Shown: positions 54,600 through 63,523 of the stretch, in pieces
How positions within the stretch are numbered: the first letter of the stretch is position 1
Layout of the letters: every line of letters starts with the position of its first letter
NCBI GenBank assembly: GCA_947501045.1
Contig: CANMUI010000001.1
Location: forward strand, 310,001 to 374,000
Source of the DNA: an uncultured Psychrobacter sp.
GTDB taxonomy: Bacteria; Pseudomonadota; Gammaproteobacteria; Pseudomonadales; Moraxellaceae
DNA length: 64,000 bases
Direction: 5' to 3'
Notes under the pieces: generated by a model
Told to the model about the DNA's origin: nothing
Seen by the model: the letters and a program-made list of their open reading frames with translations, nothing else
Databases searched by the model: none
Made by a program: the position numbers and the translations under genes

Positions 54600-56156
54600 A
54601 TGATGTATTTAGCGCCGCGGCAAGGGTTGTTTGCCATTATTATTCTGGTCAGTTTTTTTTTACAAACGCTACTACTTGTCATTAGTACCGATCAGCAACT
54701 GACCAAAAGTCGCTTGCAAAAAGGTGAGCAAATGGTCGCTCAGCTTATTGATGAGGCGCGCCTATCCTTAGAAAACAAGGACCGTGTCAGCCTAAGTGTC
54801 ATCGCTAATCGTTATACCAGTGAGCAAGATGTCGCACGGATAGTCATAAAAGATGGTAATGACGAGGTCTTGGTTCCGGTGGGCAATGCTCCTATGCAGC
54901 AAGGTGATACTATTCGCCAGATTGCTACACAAGACGATGCAGTTATTGGTAGCGTCGCTCTGACTTTAAAAGACATAAGTAAGGGCGAGATCATTGCTAT
55001 GCAGTGGCCATTTGTCATAGGCTCGCTCATTTTGCATCTGTTTTTATGGTTATTGTATGGCTATATTGCGCGGCCTACTAAAGAGCAGATCAATGCATTA
55101 AGCCGCGATATCGAGGACTTGCACCGTGAGCAGTACTCTCAATCTAATCGCTACGATGATCGAGGATCTACGCATAGTTATGTGACCAGTTACGTAGATA
55201 AGGACGATGAGAGTGTTGGTGAAGGTGTGAGTGCTGATATGAGTGTTCATACTAGTGGTGAGGATCCGAAAACCGTAAAAGCTAAAGCGCCGCGTCAGAC
55301 AACCAAAATCGATACCGCCGTTATTCATGATGAGCTCAATGCTTATCTAAAAGCGCAACAAACCGGTGCTGATCCTGCAACCCCCCAAGCTAGCCTTGAC
55401 AGTACTGCCAGTACCAATTCTCAAGAATTGGAGTCAAGAAAGGACGATGCTAGTGAATCTACTGCTCATACTAGTGTTTCTGCTCCTTCGCGCGACCTTA
55501 ATGATACTAGTGCCTACAAGTTTTCAAATAGTGCCTCAAAATTATCTACCAAGCGCGCTTTTGATAGTGTGAGTGTACAGATCAAATTTCATGATGAATA
55601 CAATATGCTTGAGCGCTTGGCACCTGAGATGCGTATGCCTTATCTGGCTTTATGTACTCAGCTGCTAAATCAGGCTCTAAATGAGCTGCTTAAACAACCC
55701 TTGCTCTATGGCGTGAGTGCTATCAACGAACCGCGTTTTGATGAAAAAGGAGCGTCCGCTGTACTCAAAGCTGATAATAGTCATGCAAAAGTGGCTTTGG
55801 CAGGCGTGATGCTAGGTAAACTATACTTAATGCTCAATAAAATTATCCACGATAAACATATAGAGCTGTCCCGTTTTGCCTTACCGGTAAAGGCGGGGGT
55901 CAGCGACAACGCACAAGCTGATGCTATGACGCAGCTGCTTAGCAGTGTCGGTAGAAAAGAGCAGATGCTCATCTTACTACCCAGTGCCGGTTTGCAGCAG
56001 ATTGCAAGCCACGTCCAAGTACACAGCCTAAAGCGCCCAACGACGGTTTACGAGCGTGAATGCGCGGTATTTGACGGAGGTAGTGATAGCATAATAGAGC
56101 GGCTAACCACAGTCCGTAATACAGTGCTTATGACCGGACATGAAGAGACGCTATAA
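54600..56156 (+). CDS. YtjB/AhpA-like membrane protein with long cytoplasmic extension
   Basis: The 518-residue protein has one membrane helix near residues 9-29, a periplasmic domain (about 30-132) with AARYTSEQDVARIVIKDG-type beta/alpha alternation, a second helix (about 133-154) and a long cytoplasmic part. E. coli ytjB (smp) is a two-helix protein divergent from serB, and the topology and position match. The cytoplasmic portion has a charged Ser/Asp-rich linker (about 180-310) and a more ordered end (about 325-518) not seen in YtjB. The ribosome-binding site is weak. Function unknown. Confidence 0.6.
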   Translation: MMYLAPRQGLFAIIILVSFFLQTLLLVISTDQQLTKSRLQKGEQMVAQLIDEARLSLENKDRVSLSVIANRYTSEQDVARIVIKDGNDEVLVPVGNAPMQQGDTIRQIATQDDAVIGSVALTLKDISKGEIIAMQWPFVIGSLILHLFLWLLYGYIARPTKEQINALSRDIEDLHREQYSQSNRYDDRGSTHSYVTSYVDKDDESVGEGVSADMSVHTSGEDPKTVKAKAPRQTTKIDTAVIHDELNAYLKAQQTGADPATPQASLDSTASTNSQELESRKDDASESTAHTSVSAPSRDLNDTSAYKFSNSASKLSTKRAFDSVSVQIKFHDEYNMLERLAPEMRMPYLALCTQLLNQALNELLKQPLLYGVSAINEPRFDEKGASAVLKADNSHAKVALAGVMLGKLYLMLNKIIHDKHIELSRFALPVKAGVSDNAQADAMTQLLSSVGRKEQMLILLPSAGLQQIASHVQVHSLKRPTTVYERECAVFDGGSDSIIERLTTVRNTVLMTGHEETL

Positions 56157-56253
56157 GGACTCCAACAAAGCGCTTTATTATTTACATAACTGAACATTAT
56201 CTACGAATTTATTGGTCTAAATAATAATAAAATGATTATAGTGGTTACTACTA

Positions 56254-56282
56254 TTGACAAGGTACGATTAAGCCTTTATAAG
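56254..56282 (+). promoter_or_regulatory. Strong candidate promoter of the small acidic protein gene
   Basis: A perfect -35 TTGACA (56254-56259), 17-base spacer and TATAAG (56277-56282, 5 of 6) lie about 55 bases before the ATG at 56336. This is the best sigma-70-like match noted in the window. Confidence 0.68.
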
Positions 56283-56335
56283 GCATAGTTATATTAATAT
56301 GTTTTGGCTTTATTGACCAATTATAGGAGTTTGTC

Positions 56336-56581
56336 ATGAGTGATATTGACGATGATTTTGACGATGATTTTATTGACGATGATGATGCAAAGCTGGTCGA
56401 AGAGGCAGAAACCAGTGCTCGTACCCGTCTTAGTAGTCTTGAGAAGCGCCGTCTGATTGATAATTTGCTAGAAGAGAAGCGTTTAGCCAAGGAATTAAAG
56501 GACGAATTGGATGATCTAGGCGATGACGATGATGACTTCAATGCAGAATGGGACGATGATTGGGACGAAGATGATGTCTAG
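56336..56581 (+). CDS. Small acidic PA3496-like protein
   Basis: The 81-residue protein is extremely acidic at both ends (DIDDDFDDDFIDDDD and DDDDDFNAEWDDDWDEDDV) with a basic helix between (RTRLSSLEKRRLIDNLLEEKRLAKEL). This layout matches the PA3496 family of small proteins, described as putative envelope-integrity proteins. There is no signal peptide. AGGAG before the ATG and a near-consensus promoter suggest strong expression. The family is recognised by its RR-x2-[IL]-[ED]-x3-LEE-[RK]-RL pattern. Confidence 0.72.
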   Translation: MSDIDDDFDDDFIDDDDAKLVEEAETSARTRLSSLEKRRLIDNLLEEKRLAKELKDELDDLGDDDDDFNAEWDDDWDEDDV

Positions 56582-56821
56582 ATCTAAGATGAGTCGAGCG
56601 GTTCAATGACCTCTAAAATAGTCATAGCCTCAGCTATAGATATGATATGAGACTACAGATTAGCAGGCTTTAACTGTGCTAAGCTAATACTATATCTTGC
56701 TAATATTATACATTGCTAGTGTTTTTACCAGATATTGAATCGATTCATAACGTTTTACTGCGTATATAACCTGTATGGTGCTATTCATTACGCGATATAT
56801 TGACCCAAGGATAAGTATTTC

Positions 56822-57379
56822 ATGAGTAATCCCTTAAGCTTTGACGAATTGTTAGATTTTTTAGACAATCAAGACAGTCAGTTCGTACTCGATAGTGTGG
56901 CGACCCATGGTTTTTTGACAGCTACCGTCGTTGGACGTCCGCTGCCAAATTGGCTAGATGCATTATTTGAAGGTCATGTGAGTGAAGTTCCAGAAAACGT
57001 AGTAGACGGTGTGCAGCGCTGGCGTGAAGCTATTTTAGCTGAGCTCAAAAACGAGACGCCTATTGAATTACCATTTGGTGAAGATGCAGGAAACGAAGAA
57101 GCCGCTGTTGATTTTTCAGATGAATCCGACATTGTAGCGTGGTCGATTGGTTTTGTTGATGCGATGTATGCTGATGAGGCTAGTGACTGGTTTGAAGATG
57201 AAGACACTAGCGATGATGTCGCTGTGCTAACGCTACCTATGATCGTACTAAGCGGTATTGATGAAGAAGATCCTGAGCTGACCCAAATGCGTAGCGACCA
57301 AGATAAACTCATGCAAATGACCAATAGCATTGAAGGCAATCTAACCGAGCTGTTTTTATTATTTCATACTAACGACTAA
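56822..57379 (+). CDS. UPF0149 (YecA/YgfB-like) family protein
   Basis: This 185-residue acidic soluble protein has the UPF0149 pattern: a first helix domain with HGFLTATVVGRPLPNWLDALF (about residues 30-50) and AWSIGFVDAMYA further on. E. coli YecA has an additional SEC-C metal-binding tail that is not present here. Function unknown. It stands between the PA3496-like and YbjQ genes and starts at an ATG 3 bases after AAGTATTTC; its ribosome-binding site is weak (AAGGATAAG further upstream). Confidence 0.85.
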   Translation: MSNPLSFDELLDFLDNQDSQFVLDSVATHGFLTATVVGRPLPNWLDALFEGHVSEVPENVVDGVQRWREAILAELKNETPIELPFGEDAGNEEAAVDFSDESDIVAWSIGFVDAMYADEASDWFEDEDTSDDVAVLTLPMIVLSGIDEEDPELTQMRSDQDKLMQMTNSIEGNLTELFLLFHTND

Positions 57380-57457
57380 TACTGTCTATAGAGACGGTTT
57401 TGAGTATGATTTTAATAAGTATCGTGTCAAGCGATAGCTCACTGATAAGGTAAAACT

Positions 57458-57895
57458 ATGACCGTGCAACTCTCCAACCTTGAACATCTACCAGGCTATC
57501 AAATCACTGAGCGTTTGGATGTGGTTTATGGTAGTACGGTACGCTCAAAGCACGTTGGCAAAGATCTATTCGCTGGCCTCAAAAATATCGTAGGCGGTGA
57601 GCTGACAGCTTATACTGAGCTATTAGAAGAGTCGCGCCAAGAGGCGATAGATCGTATGGTGCTCAAAGCTGAGGCTATGAACGCAGATGCAGTAGTGGGT
57701 CTGCGTTTTTCAACCTCTAGTATTGCTCAGGGCGCATCCGAGCTGTTCGTTTATGGCACGGCTGTCAAGGCGGTGCGGCAGCAGAACCAATCTATGCCTG
57801 CTACGCCGCCAAGTAATCCTTATAACCATTCTGACCAAGCACCTGTTGATTCAGGGCCAACTGATGATTTGCCACGTTTCAATCCTTTTGGCTAA
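57458..57895 (+). CDS. YbjQ-family heavy-metal-binding-domain protein, paralogue 1
   Basis: The 145-residue protein has the YbjQ (DUF74, cl00397 type) pattern: PGYQITERLDVVYGSTVRSKHVGKD, GGELTAYTELLEESRQEAIDRM and AMNADAVVGLRFSTSS. Members form pentamers and are annotated as putative heavy-metal binding; the role is unproven. The last 40 residues are a Pro/Ser/Asn-rich tail. A related gene with a membrane anchor follows 79 bases later on the same strand. Confidence 0.82.
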   Translation: MTVQLSNLEHLPGYQITERLDVVYGSTVRSKHVGKDLFAGLKNIVGGELTAYTELLEESRQEAIDRMVLKAEAMNADAVVGLRFSTSSIAQGASELFVYGTAVKAVRQQNQSMPATPPSNPYNHSDQAPVDSGPTDDLPRFNPFG

Positions 57896-57974
57896 ACCTA
57901 ATCTTTTTAGACTTCACTGATCTTTTTAGACTCCAATAGTAGGATACAAGCTTTTTTATGCTCAGAGACGTGTC

Positions 57975-58448
57975 ATGAATCAATCTTTTACTCAGATGTT
58001 AATTAACTACGCGCCGCTCGTCATATTATTTGTCGTGGGCTGGTTCTTCGGTGCGCGTCATGAGCGTCAACATTTAGCGCGGTTAGTCATCTCAGAAAAA
58101 GAATTGGGTCATATCATTGTCTCAACCGAACGCTTTTATCGTCCCAAAATTGCTAGCAATAGCGAAGGCGAGTTGGTGCTGGGCAGTGTAGTTATCGCGC
58201 AAGATTATTTCAAAATGGTCATCGCTCGTATACTGAGCTTATTTGGCAAAAACTTGACCACTTACGAGACTTTGCTGGATCGTGCACGCCGTGAAGCGGT
58301 CGTGCGTATGCGTATTCAAGCGCAGACTAAAGGCTACAACCATATCTATGGTGTGCGTCTGGAAGTTACCAACATCAATCAGCTGGGGAGCATGGTAGAG
58401 GCCATTGCCTACGGTACCGCCGTCATTAGTACTCAAAACCGGTCTTAA
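57975..58448 (+). CDS. Membrane-anchored YbjQ-family protein, paralogue 2
   Basis: The 157-residue protein starts with a membrane helix (about 9-24, YAPLVILFVVGWFFGAR) followed by a YbjQ-like domain: SEKELGHIIVSTERFYRP, GKNLTTYETLLDRARREAVVRM and KGYNHIYGVRLEVTNI. Its core resembles the upstream gene, but the N-terminal anchor is specific. The pair suggests a membrane-bound and a soluble form working together, which is inferred. Confidence 0.72.
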   Translation: MNQSFTQMLINYAPLVILFVVGWFFGARHERQHLARLVISEKELGHIIVSTERFYRPKIASNSEGELVLGSVVIAQDYFKMVIARILSLFGKNLTTYETLLDRARREAVVRMRIQAQTKGYNHIYGVRLEVTNINQLGSMVEAIAYGTAVISTQNRS

Positions 58449-58617
58449 TATCCTTGCTTCAACACATCCTAAACATTTTTTGCAGCAGCGACTTATACGC
58501 TAATCATATTCTTAACCATGAATGTTACGGTTAGAGTGTTCAGCTCAAAATTCAAGAGGGCTCAGAAAGCAGAGAGTGACTTGGCATTAACCGTGGCTTC
58601 AATGAGCGGTTGTGAAA

Positions 58618-58676
58618 TAAAATAAAAACCCTAAGACATCAATACTTAAGACAGGCAAAAGTAAAAATGTGTTAGG
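58618..58676 (-). terminator. Candidate terminator of the FNT-family gene
   Basis: AAAAACCCTAAGACAT at 58624-58639 can pair with ATGTGTTAGGGCTTT at 58657-58672 with one mismatch, and on the minus strand it is followed by a T-rich stretch. It lies between the YbjQ paralogue 2 stop and the convergent FNT stop. Confidence 0.5.
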
Positions 58677-58698
58677 GCTTTATTATAAACTTGCTCGA

Positions 58699-59796
58699 TT
58701 AAGCTTCGTAATTATTCAATCGCGCTATTTTGTTGCGTTTGTCCTGAGCATTATCTTCTTTGGCTTTTTCAATATCAAATAAGAAAGTGCGGTTTTTGAG
58801 TACGGCCACGAATACCACACCGCCAACGGTATTACCAGCTAACACTACAGCCAAAAATATTAAGTAGTTTGTTAAATCTACGCTATTGCCATACATAAAG
58901 GCAGCAAATACCTCAATGTTACCCACAATACTGTGGTGCAAGCCCAAAAAGCCAATACTGCCAGTAATAAGGGTCACCAATAAGATACGGCTAATGGTAT
59001 CGCGAGCGGAGGTGACAAGCCAAGCTGCAACCCCCATCATCCAGCCTGCTAGTATAGCGCTACCAAAGATCACCCACCAATCAAATCCTAAAACATGGTG
59101 AGCATAAGCGTCAATATCGGCTACGGTAAACAGCTGCATATTAAGACCTAAACCGATCATTAAGGCGGCAAATAGACAACCGCCGGCAATATTACCGACG
59201 ATAACAATGCCCCAAAGCCGCAGCAGCTTCCATAAAGGCTCTATGCCGTTAAGTACTGGTAGGCTTAATAAGGAGGTTTGTTCGGTAAACAACAGTGACT
59301 GTCCAATAACTACGATGATAAAGCCTATAGGATACAGCAAGGACGATAAAACCATAGCATACTGCTCTGGCAAAATCTGGTTGAGTATGGCAAATGCTGC
59401 TAAAATCATAAAGAAGCTAATACCAAGCTCAAGCCCTGCAGTAAAAGCGCTAGTAAATAAAGAGCCTAAGGAGCGCTGAAAAGTCTCTTTGGCATCAATA
59501 AACTGCTCAACTAAGATGCTAGCGTAACTTTTAGCTTTACTTAAATTGTCATCATTAGCGACTTTTTTGATGCTCTCTTTGTCCTCTTCACTAAACTCTT
59601 TTAAGTCTTCATCATCTAAATTTTCAGTTGCAGCGCTTTCTTGCTCATCATCATCTTCGTGTACATTGTCTATTTTGCCTGGTACAACGACCAGTTGCTC
59701 ATCTTTAGAGCCAATTTGAGATTGGTCTGTAGCGTTAATATTTTGTTTGTCAGTGCTTTGCTTGTCAGGGTTTTGATCATCATTATTTTGGGACAC
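58699..59796 (-). CDS. Formate/nitrite transporter (FNT)-family membrane protein
   Basis: The 365-residue protein has an acidic, Gln/Asp/Asn-rich N-terminal tail of about 95 residues and six or more helices after it. Repeating hydrophobic segments with small residues (GGCLFAALMIGLGL, AGWMMGVAAWLVTS, LAGNTVGGVVFVAVL) match the FNT channel fold, which carries formate, nitrite or hydrosulfide. The specificity is not visible. The family is represented by YfdC-like proteins with long N-termini. Divergent from valS, with a repeated TGTTCAAAC element between them. Confidence 0.84.
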   Translation of the reverse strand: MSQNNDDQNPDKQSTDKQNINATDQSQIGSKDEQLVVVPGKIDNVHEDDDEQESAATENLDDEDLKEFSEEDKESIKKVANDDNLSKAKSYASILVEQFIDAKETFQRSLGSLFTSAFTAGLELGISFFMILAAFAILNQILPEQYAMVLSSLLYPIGFIIVVIGQSLLFTEQTSLLSLPVLNGIEPLWKLLRLWGIVIVGNIAGGCLFAALMIGLGLNMQLFTVADIDAYAHHVLGFDWWVIFGSAILAGWMMGVAAWLVTSARDTISRILLVTLITGSIGFLGLHHSIVGNIEVFAAFMYGNSVDLTNYLIFLAVVLAGNTVGGVVFVAVLKNRTFLFDIEKAKEDNAQDKRNKIARLNNYEA

Positions 59797-59905
59797 GGCA
59801 GACTCGCTGTTGGTTAGAAGTGCGTTTGTAGATAAATCACATTTATACTACAGCATAACGGTAGTCTATATTATATTGAGTGTAGTACTGATTGATGTTT
59901 TTAAT

Positions 59906-59928
59906 TGTTCAAACAAGTTTGTTCAAAC
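59906..59928. promoter_or_regulatory. Possible operator: repeated TGTTCAAAC
   Basis: TGTTCAAAC occurs at 59906-59914 and again at 59920-59928 with AAGTT between them, in the divergent region between the FNT gene and valS. CAAAC...GTTTG also forms a small inverted repeat, like many operator sites. No regulator is known. Confidence 0.3.
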
Positions 59929-60061
59929 GCGATAAATGACCTTCACATCTAACAAAATCCTGTCATCTGCGTTAAAATCACGGTATTTATTATTTCATCT
60001 ACTTTTCTAATCTTTTTTAACGCCTTTTAAACCCATTTATTATTAATAAAGATAATCCATT

Positions 60062-63016
60062 ATGAGTAATCCTAAAACCAACCTAACCGAGTCCATCCAA
60101 TCTGCGCTAACTCAACTTGAGAATGCCTATAACCCAAGTGAGGTCGAGACTGGCATATATCAAAACTGGGAAGATAGCGGCTATTTTGCCCCAACTTTTG
60201 ATAAAGATGAATCGTTTTCAATCGCCCTGCCGCCGCCGAACGTCACCGGCTCCTTGCACATGGGACATGGCTTTAATAACGCCATTATGGATGCGCTGAC
60301 CCGATACCACCGTATGGATGGCGACAATACTTTATGGCAGCCGGGCACCGATCACGCCGGTATCGCCACCCAAATGGTGGTTGAGCGTCGTCTGGAAGCT
60401 GACGGTATCAAGCGCCGCGACCTGAGCCGCGAAGACTTTATCGATAAAGTGTGGGAGTGGAAAGAGGAGTCGGGCGATAACATTACTCGTCAGATTCGCC
60501 GATTGGGTAGCTCGGTTGATTGGTCACGTGAGCGTTTTACCATGGATGACGGTTTGTCCAATGCGGTCAAAGAAGTGTTTGTACGCCTATTTGATGAAGG
60601 ACTGATTTATCGCGGTAAGCGTTTGGTCAATTGGGACCCCAATTTCCAAACCGCGCTATCGGACTTGGAGGTCGAAAACCATGATGAAAAAGGCAATCTG
60701 TGGCATTTTCGTTATTATTTCACTGATAAAGATATCAAAACCCAAGAGGGTAAAGACTATCTAATCGTTGCCACCACTCGTCCTGAAACCTTGCTTGGAG
60801 ATACCGCGGTGGCGGTCAATCCAAAAGATGAGCGTTACGCGCATTTGGTCGGCAAAACCATCACCTTGCCGATCACAGGCCGGATAGTCCCTATCGTTGC
60901 CGATGATTATGTTGAGCGCGACTTTGGTAGCGGCTGCGTCAAGATTACACCCGCCCACGATTTTAATGACTATGAGCTGGGTCGCCGTCATGAGCTGCCA
61001 CTGATCAATATCTTTGATGAGCACGCCAATATATTGCCCGAGATGGAAGTTTACAACGACTTGCAAACGCGCGAGCCTGAACTTGAGAGCACGCCATCCG
61101 ATCATCTAGGTAACCCCTATGCCGGGCTTGAGCGCTTTAGCGCGCGTATACACTTAGTGGCTCAGGCGCAAGAGGAAGGCTGGCTGGACACTATCGAGGA
61201 CTACGCGCTTAAAGCCCCGCGTGCTGAGCGTGGCGGCACTATCGTTGAGCCGTTTTTAACCGATCAATGGTATGTGGCGGTTGATAAGCTGGCAGGCCCA
61301 GCGATTGATGCGGTCGAAGATGGCCGGATTGAATTTGTCCCAGCCCAATATAAAAACATGTATATGGCATGGATGAAGGGGCTACAAGACTGGTGTATCA
61401 GCCGTCAGCTCTGGTGGGGGCACCGTATTCCAGCGTGGTATGACGACGCTACTGGCGAGATTTATGTGGCGCGTGATGAGGCCGAGGTGCGCACTAAATA
61501 TAATCTAAGCAGCGATGTAAAACTGCGCCAAGATGACGATGTGCTTGATACTTGGTTTAGCTCTGGTCTATGGACTTTTAGTACGCTGGGCTGGGCAGAT
61601 CCTAATGCTGATCCGCGCGTACTGGAAACTTTCCACCCGACCAGCGTGTTGGTTACGGGCTTTGATATTATCTTCTTCTGGGTCGCACGCATGATCATGC
61701 TGACTATGCACTTCGTTAAAAACGATGATGGCAGCCCACAAGTACCGTTCAAGACCGTTTATGTGCATGGTCTAGTACGCGATGGACAAGGGCAAAAAAT
61801 GTCCAAGTCAAAAGGTAACGTCTTAGACCCTATCGATATCATCGACGGTATTGACCTTGAGAGCTTGGTCGAAAAACGCACCAGCAACATGATGAACCCC
61901 AAAGACGCGGCCAAGATTGAGAAGCAAACTCGTAAAGAGTTCCCTGAAGGCATTGCCGCCTACGGTACGGACGCGCTACGCTTTACCTTTACCTCCTTGG
62001 CGAGCACGGGACGTGATATCAACTTTGATCTTAAGCGTGTTGAGGGCTATCGTAACTTTTGTAATAAAATCTGGAACGCCAGCCGCTTTGTGTTGATGAA
62101 CTGTGTGGATAAAGAAGGAAATGCGTTACCGATCGATCAAAGCGTCAATACCGAGGTATGGGAATTACCCGAAAAATGGATCGTCAGCCGTCTAAATTCG
62201 ACGATTACTAATATTCACCAGCACTTTGCGCAGTATCGCCTTGATATGGTCAGCCACGATATTTATGAGTTTATTTGGAACGAATATTGCGACTGGTACG
62301 TTGAGCTTGCCAAGGCCAGCCTGAATGACGACTCGGTATCGGAGGAGCGTAAAGCTCAAATTCGTTACGTGCTCTTGCACGTACTTGAGACTTCCATGCG
62401 CTTTACTCATCCAATCATGCCGTATCTCACTGAACAGATTTGGCAAACCATCGCGCCACTTCTTAATCGCAAAAACACCGATAGCATCGTGATTGCTGAC
62501 TATCCGACGGCCAATCCTAACAAAATCAGCGAGCAAATCGAAGCCGATATGGACTGGCTACAACAGCTGATCGCCAGTGTACGTAATATCCGTGGCGAGA
62601 TGAAACTCGGCAACGCGGTACGCTTGCCCGTGCTGCTACAAAATATCTCGACTGAGGAAGAACAGCGCCTAGCTCGGATCAAGAACCAGTTTAAAGCGCT
62701 TGCCAAAGTAGAGAGCTTAGAGACGCTCAAAGAAGGCGATGAGGTGCCGCTATCGTCATCAAGTATGGTCGGGCAACTGCGCGTCCTAGTACCGATGAAA
62801 GGGCTGATCGATCCAACCGCGGAGCTGAATCGTCTCGGTAAATCCTATGAGAAATTGCAAAAGCAAGCCGAAGGTATCGCGCGCAAGCTAGGTAATGAAG
62901 GCTTTACCAGTAAAGCACCAGCGGAAGTAGTGGATGCTGAGAAGGTCAAGTTGGCTGAGCTAGAGGGGCAGATTAAGACTATGGCGGGGCAGATGGAGGA
63001 ATTGAGAGCTTTGTAA
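60062..63016 (+). CDS. valS: Valyl-tRNA synthetase
   Basis: ValS charges tRNA-Val. The 984 residues have the class I signature HMGHG (about 66-70) in PPPNVTGSLHMGHGFNNA, the CP1 editing domain with TTRPETLLGDTAVAVNP, a tRNA-recognition region with RQLWWGHRIPAW, the KMSKSKGN motif near residue 580 and a C-terminal coiled coil (about 925-984) that grips tRNA. It is about 30 residues longer than E. coli ValS. The ATG is preceded by AATAAAGATAATCC with a weak ribosome-binding site. The gene runs with a higher GC than its AT-rich surroundings. Confidence 0.98.
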   Translation: MSNPKTNLTESIQSALTQLENAYNPSEVETGIYQNWEDSGYFAPTFDKDESFSIALPPPNVTGSLHMGHGFNNAIMDALTRYHRMDGDNTLWQPGTDHAGIATQMVVERRLEADGIKRRDLSREDFIDKVWEWKEESGDNITRQIRRLGSSVDWSRERFTMDDGLSNAVKEVFVRLFDEGLIYRGKRLVNWDPNFQTALSDLEVENHDEKGNLWHFRYYFTDKDIKTQEGKDYLIVATTRPETLLGDTAVAVNPKDERYAHLVGKTITLPITGRIVPIVADDYVERDFGSGCVKITPAHDFNDYELGRRHELPLINIFDEHANILPEMEVYNDLQTREPELESTPSDHLGNPYAGLERFSARIHLVAQAQEEGWLDTIEDYALKAPRAERGGTIVEPFLTDQWYVAVDKLAGPAIDAVEDGRIEFVPAQYKNMYMAWMKGLQDWCISRQLWWGHRIPAWYDDATGEIYVARDEAEVRTKYNLSSDVKLRQDDDVLDTWFSSGLWTFSTLGWADPNADPRVLETFHPTSVLVTGFDIIFFWVARMIMLTMHFVKNDDGSPQVPFKTVYVHGLVRDGQGQKMSKSKGNVLDPIDIIDGIDLESLVEKRTSNMMNPKDAAKIEKQTRKEFPEGIAAYGTDALRFTFTSLASTGRDINFDLKRVEGYRNFCNKIWNASRFVLMNCVDKEGNALPIDQSVNTEVWELPEKWIVSRLNSTITNIHQHFAQYRLDMVSHDIYEFIWNEYCDWYVELAKASLNDDSVSEERKAQIRYVLLHVLETSMRFTHPIMPYLTEQIWQTIAPLLNRKNTDSIVIADYPTANPNKISEQIEADMDWLQQLIASVRNIRGEMKLGNAVRLPVLLQNISTEEEQRLARIKNQFKALAKVESLETLKEGDEVPLSSSSMVGQLRVLVPMKGLIDPTAELNRLGKSYEKLQKQAEGIARKLGNEGFTSKAPAEVVDAEKVKLAELEGQIKTMAGQMEELRAL

Positions 63017-63056
63017 AAAAGCAAAAGCTTAAAGAGCATGGCCTGAGAAACGTCAA

Positions 63057-63112
63057 AAAATTGCACTGCAATTTTAGGTTCGCAAGAGAAAATCCCTTAA
63101 AGGGGATTTTCC
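63057..63112 (+). terminator. Hairpins downstream of valS
   Basis: AAAATTGC (63057-63064) pairs with GCAATTTT (63068-63075), and GAAAATCCC (63088-63096) pairs with GGGATTTTC (63103-63111). Both are short stems about 40-100 bases after valS. T-tracts are short. Confidence 0.45.
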
Positions 63113-63280
63113 GAAATACGGAGTTCTTTACACCATAGAAATATGCGATGCATGGGGCGGTGTTCTTTTTAAGGTTTCGCTCGGCGCTCGCGCAAGGGCT
63201 TGTATTATGACTTTCTAGCAAAAAGTATAAAATGATTATAAGATGAGTGATAAGCATAAATAATATAAGTGAGATTCATC

Positions 63281-63523
63281 ATGCTAAATAGTTATCGAGC
63301 AGTGATAGAACAAGGAAAAATTAAATGGCTAGATACACCGCCATCGGTCACTTCTGCGCAAGTGATTATCACTGTACTATCGTCTATAGAAAATAATACT
63401 TCAGAAGATACTCAAGGCGTTCAACAAAAGCGCAAACTTGGGTTTATGCAAGGTGAGATGACGGTGCCGGACGATATTCATTGGGGTGATGAGCAAGTGC
63501 AAGATTTGTTTGGGGTAGAGTAA
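63281..63523 (+). CDS. Predicted VapB-type antitoxin
   Basis: The 80-residue protein starts MLNSYRAVIEQGKIKWLDTPP, a pattern typical of short DUF2281/AbrB-like antitoxins that bind DNA and a toxin. The frame opens at a GTG at 63269, but AAGTGAG 7 bases before the ATG at 63281 favours this start. Its stop overlaps the toxin start by one base (TAATG). The antitoxin call depends on the PIN partner. Confidence 0.68.
   Translation: MLNSYRAVIEQGKIKWLDTPPSVTSAQVIITVLSSIENNTSEDTQGVQQKRKLGFMQGEMTVPDDIHWGDEQVQDLFGVE

Noticed and set aside
54470..54685. 71-codon frame before the YtjB-like gene
   Set aside because: It overlaps the true start of the YtjB-like gene in another frame, lacks a ribosome-binding site and has no recognised motif.
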